Positions 57,588 through 64,000 of a stretch of DNA of 64,000 nucleotides are shown in pieces. The notes beneath the pieces are model-generated. The model was not told where the DNA came from. It did not search any database and saw nothing but the letters and a program-made list of their open reading frames with translations. How positions within the stretch are numbered: the first letter of the stretch is position 1; each line of letters opens with the position of its first letter. Made by a program: the position numbers and the translations under genes. Source of the DNA: Pseudovibrio zosterae (GTDB lineage Bacteria > Pseudomonadota > Alphaproteobacteria > Rhizobiales > Stappiaceae); NCBI RefSeq assembly GCF_033843645.1, contig NZ_JAWXVZ010000001.1:372001-436000 (forward strand), given 5' to 3'.

Positions 57588-58073
57588 ATGAAGGGCGAAC
57601 CTAAAGTCATTGAGTATCTCAACAAGGCGCTGCGCCATGAGCTCACCGCTGTAAACCAATACTGGCTTCACTATCGCCTGTTGGACGACTGGGGGTTCAC
57701 CAAGCTCGCCAAGAAAGAGCGCGAAGAGTCCATCGAAGAGATGCAGCACGCTGACAAGATTATCGAGCGCATCATTTTCCTTGAAGGTCACCCGAACCTT
57801 CAGAGCCTCGACGCACTGCGCATCGGCCAGTCTTTGAAAGAAGTTCTGGAATGCGATCTCGCTGGCGAGTACTCCGCACGCACCCTCTACAAAGAAGCGC
57901 GTGAAATCTGCCGCGACCATGGTGACTACGTGACCATGCAGCTCTTCCAGGATCTGATGGCTGACGAAGAAGGTCACATCGACTATCTGGAAACCCAGCT
58001 GGAGCTGGTCGAGAAGATCGGCATCGAGAAATACGGCATGCTGCAGGCTGGTTCTGCTGACGAAGCTGAGTAA
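57588..58073 (+). CDS. bfr: bacterioferritin
   Basis: 161 residues, full length. Ferroxidase-site ligands E18, E51, H54, E94, E127 and H130 and the heme-binding Met at residue 52 (EEMQH) are in place. Stores iron as ferric oxyhydroxide in a 24-subunit shell. AAAGGAG precedes the ATG. It is transcribed downstream of bfd and is probably controlled by the Irr-like box; a strong terminator follows. Confidence 0.97.
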   Translation: MKGEPKVIEYLNKALRHELTAVNQYWLHYRLLDDWGFTKLAKKEREESIEEMQHADKIIERIIFLEGHPNLQSLDALRIGQSLKEVLECDLAGEYSARTLYKEAREICRDHGDYVTMQLFQDLMADEEGHIDYLETQLELVEKIGIEKYGMLQAGSADEAE

Positions 58074-58095
58074 GCGCGTTTTAAAAAGCCTTTCG

Positions 58096-58121
58096 AAAAG
58101 CCGGTCCTTGGGCCGGCTTTT
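58096..58121 (+). terminator. Rho-independent terminator after bfr
   Basis: AAAAGCCGG pairs with CCGGCTTTT around a short loop, followed by more T residues. It ends 1 nt before the stop of the convergent hrpB gene and probably serves both. Confidence 0.9.
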
Positions 58122-60581
58122 TTATTTGGCCGGACGTGACTTTGCCCTGCGGGTGGCTTCTGCTTCGAGCGGGTTGTCTGGCCAATGGTGCTTTGGGTAG
58201 CGCCCGCGCATATCTGCCTTCACATCTGCCCAAGACCCTTGCCAGAAACCGGGCAGGTCCCCTGTTACCTGAATGGGGCGCTGCGCAGGCGACAGCAGCT
58301 CCAAAAGCAATGAGATTTTGCCGCCACACACACAGGGGTGTTCTGCAAGGCCAAACAGCTCTTGAACACGGATAGACAGCATGGGCTGCTCTGGGCGACT
58401 GTAGTCGATTGGTACGCGGGAGCCGGTCGGTGCTTGAAAATGCGAAGGTGCAAGCTCATCAAGCTGGGTCATCCTGCCCCACGGAAGCAGCGTCGAAAGA
58501 GCATCTCCCAGGACCTTGGCCGATATCTGATCCAGCGAGGTGAGGCCAAGAGTGAAGGGGCGCAGCCAGCTGAGATCTTCTGAAAGGGCGTCATCTGAAA
58601 GATCGGGCCAGTCCGGCCCATCGGTTCGGCGCAGATAGCCAACCCGGTCCCTAAGCCGTATCTGATCCTTCGTCCAGTTCAGGCGGCCGATACCTCGGGA
58701 AGCAACGAGCTCCAACAGCGCATCCGTGACCACTTCCGGATCAGGGTGGGCGATCTTCTTTTCATCAAGCACCAGTTTGTCCAAACGCCGTTGGCGGGTG
58801 GCCTTGACCGCGCCTTCAGGGGTTATGATGGCGTGATCCGCTTCCACGATGTGCGCTGCATAGCGCGCCTCAAGCTCACTACGGGAATAGGGGGCTGCCA
58901 ATAGAATGCGACTGCGTGCGGCGCTGCCCTGCATCTCGGCAACCACAAGAAAGGCGTTGGTGGAAAGCGCTGCTTCGCTGGAAAGCTCTGCCCCCCGGCC
59001 ATTTGCAAGGCGGTAACGCCCTGTTGCACCGCGTTGCTGAGCAATACGATCCGGATAGGCCAATGAGAGTATGTCGCCAGCTTCTTCGGTGTTGATATCG
59101 ATGTTTTCGCCGGAGCCAACCATGGAGCGCCAGCGCTTTGCCTGAGCCTTGGCGGCTTTGGCACGAGGGCTGCCGTCTCGCTTCAAGCCTGCGAGGCGGT
59201 CACGAAGGTCCGGGCTGCGCCCACCAAGGCCGGGCTCGGATATGATGGCGGCAATTTGAGCGGCCAAAGCCTCTTTGCCTTCTTTCGCTGCTTCCCGGAG
59301 CATGTGCCCAAGGCGCGGATGCAGGGGCAGAGTGGCCAGCGCCGCTCCGTCCTTTGTCAGGGTGCCATCAGCGTTGAGCGCATCAAGTGAGATGAGCAGC
59401 TCGCGGGCTTCCTTCCAAGCCGCCTTTGGCGGTGGTGTCATGAATGACAGCTCTGCAGGATCCGTGACGCCCCAGTTGGCCACATCGAGAACAAGACCGG
59501 AGAGGTCACTTTCAAGGATCTGCGGTTTCTCGTCCTGTGGCAACGCTTTGGTCTGTGCTTCTTCCCAAAGCCGATAGCAGATGCCTGGCTCAGTTCGTCC
59601 CGCTCGACCCCGCCTCTGATCCGCGGTGGAGCGTGCACAGCGCACAGTGACAAGGCGGCTGAGGCCGAATTGCGGATCGAATTGTGAAACCCGCGAAAGC
59701 CCGCTGTCGATGACGATGCGAACCCCGTTGATGGTAAGAGATGTCTGCGCAATGGAGGTCGCCAACACCACTTTCCGCATGCCGTCCTTGGCCGGTTTGA
59801 TCGCGGCATCCTGCTCCCTGGGACCCAGAGCGCCGTAAAGCGGGCACAGTGCCACGTTGGCGGGCAAGCGTCCTTCCAGTTTGGATAGGGTGCGCAAGAT
59901 TTCGCCTTGCCCGGGCAAAAAGGCGAGGATGGAGCCCTCTTCCTCTGCAAGCGCCTGACGAATGGCGCGGGCCATCTGGTCTTCCAGTGGCTTGGAGCCG
60001 TCACGCCCAAGGTAGCGTGTCTCTACCGGATATTGCCGCCCTTTGCTGGAGACGATTGGAGCCCCGCCCAGAAGATCGGACACGCCAGCATGATCCAACG
60101 TGGCAGACATGGGGATAAGGCGCAGATCTTCGCGGAGAGCTTGTTGGCAATCTAGGGCGAGCGCGAGCCCCAGATCGGCTTCAAGCGAACGCTCGTGGTA
60201 TTCATCAAACAGAACGGCAGCAACGCCATCCAGCTCCGGGTCATCGAGGATTTGGCGCGTAAAGACGCCTTCTGTAACAACCTCCACGCGCGTCTTTTTC
60301 GAGACGGCGGAGTCCATTCTCACTCGATATCCCACGGTCTCGCCGGGCTTTTCGCCAAGGGTTTCTGCCATGCGCCGAGCCGCTGCACGAGCAGCAAGAC
60401 GGCGTGGTTCCAGAACAATGATCTTCCCGTCTCCACGCCACGGGGCATTGAGCAGAGCAAGCGGAATTCGGGTGGTCTTGCCTGCCCCCGGTTCCGCTAC
60501 GACGACGGCATTGGCGGTGCGCTCCAAATGCTGAAGAAGCTCAGGCAGGATTTCATCAATGGGAAGATCAGATGCGCTCAT
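58122..60581 (-). CDS. hrpB: ATP-dependent helicase HrpB
   Basis: 819 residues. DEAH/DExH-type RNA helicase. Walker A is EPGAGKTTRIPLAL (residues ~29-42), the DEAH-equivalent is LFDEYHERSLEADL, motif III is PMSATLD, and motif VI is DQRRGRAGRTEPG. The C-terminal HrpB-specific domain has LPWGRMTQLDELAPSHF and SRVPIDYSRPEQPMLSIRVQELFG. The role in bacteria is not well known. Single gene on the minus strand; the next upstream gene (glk) has a 61-nt gap. Confidence 0.95.
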   Translation of the reverse strand: MSASDLPIDEILPELLQHLERTANAVVVAEPGAGKTTRIPLALLNAPWRGDGKIIVLEPRRLAARAAARRMAETLGEKPGETVGYRVRMDSAVSKKTRVEVVTEGVFTRQILDDPELDGVAAVLFDEYHERSLEADLGLALALDCQQALREDLRLIPMSATLDHAGVSDLLGGAPIVSSKGRQYPVETRYLGRDGSKPLEDQMARAIRQALAEEEGSILAFLPGQGEILRTLSKLEGRLPANVALCPLYGALGPREQDAAIKPAKDGMRKVVLATSIAQTSLTINGVRIVIDSGLSRVSQFDPQFGLSRLVTVRCARSTADQRRGRAGRTEPGICYRLWEEAQTKALPQDEKPQILESDLSGLVLDVANWGVTDPAELSFMTPPPKAAWKEARELLISLDALNADGTLTKDGAALATLPLHPRLGHMLREAAKEGKEALAAQIAAIISEPGLGGRSPDLRDRLAGLKRDGSPRAKAAKAQAKRWRSMVGSGENIDINTEEAGDILSLAYPDRIAQQRGATGRYRLANGRGAELSSEAALSTNAFLVVAEMQGSAARSRILLAAPYSRSELEARYAAHIVEADHAIITPEGAVKATRQRRLDKLVLDEKKIAHPDPEVVTDALLELVASRGIGRLNWTKDQIRLRDRVGYLRRTDGPDWPDLSDDALSEDLSWLRPFTLGLTSLDQISAKVLGDALSTLLPWGRMTQLDELAPSHFQAPTGSRVPIDYSRPEQPMLSIRVQELFGLAEHPCVCGGKISLLLELLSPAQRPIQVTGDLPGFWQGSWADVKADMRGRYPKHHWPDNPLEAEATRRAKSRPAK

Positions 60582-60642
60582 GAGAGCTGTTTACTGGTCT
60601 TCCCATCTGATTTGCAATCGCGTTTTCATGCCTTCAGCAGGC

Positions 60643-61653
60643 TTACGCGGTCCAGTAGCGTCCGGTCAGATCGACCAGATACGACTTCGGCGCTTTGGCG
60701 AAGGCTGCAAGCCCTTCGAAGGCCGGGTTCTCGTGTGTCACAATGTAAGTCGGTATGGTCGCCATCATCGCAGTGTGCGGGGCTTTGGCCTCAAAGCTCT
60801 CGCGGAAACCGCCTTCCTTCAGCCAGCCTGCAATGCGTGGTGGAATGCCGCCTGCCAGATAAACACCCCCGCGGGCCAATGTGATCAATGCATAGTCGCC
60901 CGCAACACGTCCAAGGGCGCGGCAGAATAGGCGGATGGCCTTGATGCAGATCTCATCCCCGTCATCGGCGCCCTGAGTGATTTCAGAGGCTTTGCTGAAT
61001 GTACGATCGATGCCTTCTGCGGCTGCAACGGCGTTGCCTAGATTGGGTAGGCCCGTACCCGACAGAATTTGCTCTGCGCCGATGCGCCCACCTTGCCGTT
61101 GAATGTGAGGCCAGACTTTGTAATCTTCCTCTGATACGGGGCCAATCTCAACGTGGCCGCCTTCGCCGGGAAGCGGAATCCATGTCTGGTTGGCACGGGC
61201 CAGCGTTGCTGCGCCAAGGCCAGTGCCCGGCCCAAGAACGAACTTGCCCGCATCCGCCGGTGCCAGCTCTGGTCCGATCCGGTCAAGATGAGCAGCGGTC
61301 AGGGTTGGCAGGGCAAAGGCCTGCGCTTCAAAGTCATTGACCAGCGCAACCGAAGACAGCTTAAGCGCGGTGATGATATCCTTTGCCTTGACCACCCATG
61401 GTGCGTTGGTCAGAGCAATCTCTTCGCCAACAACAGGACCGGCAAGTGCAATGACGGCAGACCGCGGTGCTGCGCTGGTGCCGCTGGCTTCAATACAGGC
61501 TTGAGCCGCAGCTTCAAGGCTTGGGTAGTCGGCGGTTGCCACTTGCCCCAGCAACAGTGGCGCGCTTGCGGCATCGGCAACACTGGCAAAACGCGCGTTT
61601 GTGCCGCCGATATCCGCAATCAGGACGGGAAATTCAAAATCTGAAAGTGACAT
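60643..61653 (-). CDS. glk: glucokinase
   Basis: 336 residues. The phosphate loop LIADIGGTNARFA (residues ~11-23), the catalytic LVNDFEAQAFAL with Asp, LGPGTGLGAATL and GEGGHVEIGP are the glucokinase signature motifs (proteobacterial type). Phosphorylates glucose to glucose-6-phosphate with ATP. It is immediately upstream of mgsA (21 nt gap), so sugar entry and the methylglyoxal bypass are probably co-expressed. Confidence 0.95.
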   Translation of the reverse strand: MSLSDFEFPVLIADIGGTNARFASVADAASAPLLLGQVATADYPSLEAAAQACIEASGTSAAPRSAVIALAGPVVGEEIALTNAPWVVKAKDIITALKLSSVALVNDFEAQAFALPTLTAAHLDRIGPELAPADAGKFVLGPGTGLGAATLARANQTWIPLPGEGGHVEIGPVSEEDYKVWPHIQRQGGRIGAEQILSGTGLPNLGNAVAAAEGIDRTFSKASEITQGADDGDEICIKAIRLFCRALGRVAGDYALITLARGGVYLAGGIPPRIAGWLKEGGFRESFEAKAPHTAMMATIPTYIVTHENPAFEGLAAFAKAPKSYLVDLTGRYWTA

Positions 61654-61674
61654 GTGACAGGTGTACCTGCGGAG

Positions 61675-62097
61675 TTAGGCGAGAGATTCTGGTGTTTCGG
61701 AGGTGGTGCTAAGGCCTTGCAATCTCGATGAACGCAGCACGATGTGCGCTGTAGAGCGGTTCAGGGCCATCGGGAGATCATAAACCAAGGCCAAACGCAT
61801 AAGCGCCTTCACGTCGACATCGTGCGGCATTGGAGATAGGGGGTCTACAAAGAAAAACAGGCCGCTAAGTTCTTGCTCAGCAATGAGTGCGCCGATTTGC
61901 TGATCACCGCCCAAGGGGCCGCTTTTCAACCGGTGAATCTTGAGCTCAGGGCAGGCCTGAAGAATGCGCCCCCCTGTGGTGCCCGTGGTGTAAAGGTCGT
62001 AGTTGGCGAGCTTTTCTCGGTGGGCCAAGGCAAAGTCCACCATCTCGTCCTTTTTAGCGTCATGTGCAATCAGTGCCAATTTCTTACGCGCGCTCAT
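61675..62097 (-). CDS. mgsA: methylglyoxal synthase
   Basis: 140 residues from the ATG at 62097. IAHDAKKDEMVDFALAH at the start, TTGTTGGRI for phosphate binding, SGPLGGDQQIG, and the catalytic Asp in FFFVDPLSPMPHDVD are all there. It converts dihydroxyacetone phosphate to methylglyoxal and phosphate, relieving sugar-phosphate stress. An earlier ATG at 62118 is possible. On the minus strand it precedes glk by 21 nt, so the two form an operon with mgsA first. Confidence 0.95.
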   Translation of the reverse strand: MSARKKLALIAHDAKKDEMVDFALAHREKLANYDLYTTGTTGGRILQACPELKIHRLKSGPLGGDQQIGALIAEQELSGLFFFVDPLSPMPHDVDVKALMRLALVYDLPMALNRSTAHIVLRSSRLQGLSTTSETPESLA

Positions 62098-62228
62098 ACA
62101 TAGCTCCCGATGAGGCATTGCGGTGTGCCGGCCTGATCGCGAGCGGATCGGCTCGACGTGAGTATGGCCCGCGATGGTAAGGCGCGAACCATATGCCCAT
62201 TACTTTACAGGGAGCTTCCCATTAGACG

Positions 62229-63041
62229 CTAGTCGAATAATGAGCACTTCACCGGTTGACGCGTTTTTGCGCGAACAACTCGGGGTTTTTCCTGAGTCAG
62301 ACCGGCAATTTCCAGCACAAGCTTCATGCGAACAGCGTCGCCAAAGGTTTTTTTGGAGCGGACCGGAATCGAAAATGCGCCAGGACCGCCAATAACGCAG
62401 TCCTCATAGTAGTGATCGAGATGCAGCATGGACTGCCATGAAATGCTCTCGGCCTTGAGCATGAGCGGCAGACCGTTGATGGTCACGCCCGAGGACAAGG
62501 CCGCGTCGCGCGCACGGGTAACAGCTCCACCTTGGTTGTTGGGGCCGTCTCCGGAAATATCAATGACCCTGCGTGTGCCATGATATGGATTTTCCATGAC
62601 CATCGCGACGGCTTGGCCAAGAGCGGAGGAGATCGAAGTGCGCTGGACGCGGCGCAACGGCGCTTCGGCAATCCTGGAGGCAAAAACCTGTGCGGACTTC
62701 AAGTCCGAGATGATGGCCCAGTCTGCAACGATGAAATGCTCATCCTTTCCGCCCCATTCCAGATAGGCGACGGCGATGCGTCCTTTCGGGCCATACTTTA
62801 CCGCCTCGATGACCTCATCGGAGGTGAGGGCGGCTACATAACCTTCGCGCTGTACCCGTTGTTCATCCGTATCCATCGATTGGGAAATGTCTACCGCCAG
62901 CACAAGCTCCAAATCGACGTTGGCGCGTTGGAAAGGCTGCTCTGAGGTGCTTTGCGCATAGCCGAAGGAAGTGGCGCCGGCCAAGAAAAGTGAGCCGATG
63001 GCGAGGGACGTAATACGGTTAAACAAGCGGGTAAATCGCAT
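62229..63041 (-). CDS. DUF1194 (von Willebrand factor A-like) exported protein
   Basis: 270 residues with a signal peptide (cleavage near TSFGYAQ, residue ~30). The VWA-type metal site is VDISQSMDTDEQ (DxSxS) and the second part VIDISGDGPNNQGG. The family DUF1194 is common in Rhizobiales and Rhodobacterales and presumably binds a partner protein via a divalent metal. The C-terminal tail is basic. It stands alone on the minus strand, followed by the long AT-rich gap to the SorC-type gene. Confidence 0.88.
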   Translation of the reverse strand: MRFTRLFNRITSLAIGSLFLAGATSFGYAQSTSEQPFQRANVDLELVLAVDISQSMDTDEQRVQREGYVAALTSDEVIEAVKYGPKGRIAVAYLEWGGKDEHFIVADWAIISDLKSAQVFASRIAEAPLRRVQRTSISSALGQAVAMVMENPYHGTRRVIDISGDGPNNQGGAVTRARDAALSSGVTINGLPLMLKAESISWQSMLHLDHYYEDCVIGGPGAFSIPVRSKKTFGDAVRMKLVLEIAGLTQEKPRVVRAKTRQPVKCSLFD

Positions 63042-63625
63042 GGGGCGAGCCTCCTTTTGCAGGCAGCACGTGTTGATGTGCTCCTGTTGCTTCTTATTGG
63101 CGCCCCATGTTCCCCTCTTTTGCCTTCTTGGTTTTTAACTTTTGGGGGAGTTTGAAGGGCGGGTTATAAGCTCTCTAGCAATATCATTGATGTAGATATT
63201 AGAGCATTAAAGACGAGGCCTGCAATTTATTTGCTAACTTAACCTATAGTAATTGGAGTCAAGTCTCTGAATTTATTTGTAGAGAATTTGTTTTGGTGGG
63301 GGAGGTTTTCATGAGTGCGAGCCGGAGGGCTCAAGCAACTCAGCTTACAAGTAGTTGCAGAATTTGTCAGTGATGTTGCGGTTTGGTTGCAATCTGACCA
63401 TAAGTAAATCTACTCTAATTCGCTGAAATCACGCAGTTTTTTGATTCTTGGTTCTAGTTTTTTCTTGTTGTGCGCCGTTTTTTATAGTTTTTCTAGAAGA
63501 TCGATTTTTTCTTATGACTCAAGTGTTTTCGCCAGAAACTCGTTTTCAACGTCACGGAATGGTCAAAAATATTTTATGAAAGCGCGCGAAAAATCTTGAC
63601 CGCGCGGCCCCACTGAGGCATGAAG

Positions 63626-63639
63626 GTGAAATATTTCAC
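63626..63639. promoter_or_regulatory. 14-bp perfect palindrome, candidate operator 1
   Basis: GTGAAATATTTCAC, centred at 63632.5, 67 nt before the start of the SorC-family gene. SorC/DeoR-like regulators commonly bind inverted repeats of the TGAAA...TTTCA kind near their own or their target promoters. Confidence 0.6.
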
Positions 63640-63646
63640 GCGCCCT

Positions 63647-63658
63647 GAATAATTATTC
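63647..63658. promoter_or_regulatory. 12-bp perfect palindrome, candidate operator 2
   Basis: GAATAATTATTC, centred at 63652.5, exactly 20 bp from the centre of the first palindrome, so the two sites lie about two helical turns apart on one face of the DNA. This fits a tetrameric regulator such as SorC proteins, but the sites have different sequences. Confidence 0.5.
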
Positions 63659-63705
63659 GCTGACGCAGGGTGGGAGGAAACTGGAATATACCTTCGAGGT
63701 GAGCA

Positions 63706-64000
63706 ATGGCGGCAGAAGATTGGACAACATCTCTAGCGATCCGCGCGGCGTGGCTTTCATTCATAGGCCGCCGTACGCAGGGCGAAATTGCTGAGATTCT
63801 GGGCGTTTCTGCAGCAAAAGTGCATCGCCTGATCGCACAGGCTCAGCGTGAAGGGCTGATCAAGTTTTTCGTCGAGATGCGCCCGATCGATTGTATCGAG
63901 CTGGAAAGCAAGCTTTGTGAACTCCTTGGTCTGAAGAACTGCTTTATTGCGCCAGACCTGAGTTATCAAGGTAACCGCGACGCATTTGGTGCAACGGCTT
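63706..64000 (+). CDS. SorC-family sugar-binding transcriptional regulator, 3' truncated by window edge
   Basis: Only the first 98 residues are visible. The N-terminal helix-turn-helix is TQGEIAEILGVSAAKVHRLIAQ, followed by the linker and the start of the sugar-binding domain (VEMRPIDCIELESKLCELLGLKNCFIAPDL), the layout of SorC/DeoR regulators of sugar and polyol operons. GAGGTGAGC precedes the ATG. Regulated genes would lie to the right of the window. The two palindromes upstream are candidate sites for autoregulation. Confidence 0.88.
   Translation, partial: MAAEDWTTSLAIRAAWLSFIGRRTQGEIAEILGVSAAKVHRLIAQAQREGLIKFFVEMRPIDCIELESKLCELLGLKNCFIAPDLSYQGNRDAFGATA

Larger units (their letters stand above)
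63042..63705. other. AT-rich intergenic region with operator-like palindromes
   Basis: 664 nt between divergent DUF1194 and SorC-family genes. AT-rich, with no coding frame that looks real. Regular elements are the palindromes listed separately (63626-63639 and 63647-63658) and a weaker AAAATATTTT at 63566-63575. The rest shows nothing I can name; promoters for both genes must lie here. Confidence 0.7.

Overview
The window reads as about 64 kb of an alphaproteobacterial chromosome, most like a marine Hyphomicrobiales/Stappiaceae-type genome (inference). The pointers are the sequence style of IF-3, EF4, PheST and bacterioferritin, an Irr-like iron box at bfr, a form II coxSLM cluster, a DUF1194 protein and many methyl-accepting proteins. 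Coding density is high, overlaps of the ATGA type are common, and there is no phage, integrase, IS transposase, CRISPR array, rRNA or tRNA that I can support.

Layout. 1-8929 (minus strand): a sulfatase locus. An AraC-type regulator and an exported unknown protein precede a DsbA-like/HCCA isomerase, a Cys-type sulfatase with a C-terminal membrane anchor, two membrane-anchored DJ-1/PfpI paralogues flanking a small membrane protein, the aerobic formylglycine-generating enzyme that would activate the sulfatase, a DUF4345 protein and a truncated DUF900 lipoprotein hydrolase. 9537-13585 (minus): a class Ib ribonucleotide reductase operon nrdHIEF preceded by a clear cobalamin riboswitch. 13753-15944 (minus): a radical-SAM anaerobic sulfatase maturase overlapped with a PfkB sugar kinase, giving the window both known formylglycine routes. 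16149-20952: an exported unknown, then pheST.

20953-22597 is a gene-free tract holding four ~135-bp REP/BIME-like units. It is followed by an orphan 544-residue protein, msrB-msrA, a DUF1566 protein, a DCC thioredoxin-like protein, a PhnA-type protein, lepA, a GNAT acetyltransferase, a second orphan protein, mepA, a patatin with altered catalytic motifs, and a secreted 5'-nucleotidase with a structured leader. 36618-46548 holds a hydrolase, a glycosyltransferase, infC (ATT start)-rpmI-rplT, a soluble methyl-accepting protein with a C-terminal sensor, and assorted housekeeping and RNA-methylation genes.

46796-51477 is a coxG-S-L-M cluster of form II molybdenum hydroxylase type. It is followed by two tandem membrane chemoreceptors, an SDR, bfd-(Irr-like box)-bfr for iron storage, hrpB, glk, mgsA, a DUF1194 protein, a 660-bp gap with two operator-like palindromes, and the start of a SorC-family regulator running off the right end.

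The most interesting points are the cobalamin riboswitch on a B12-independent reductase, the sulfatase/FGE/DJ-1 operon together with anSME, the two orphan proteins, the BIME array, the ribosome-site hairpin of the 5'-nucleotidase, and the non-canonical active-site motifs of the patatin and the nucleotidase. I did not find an obviously new multi-gene defence or mobile system.
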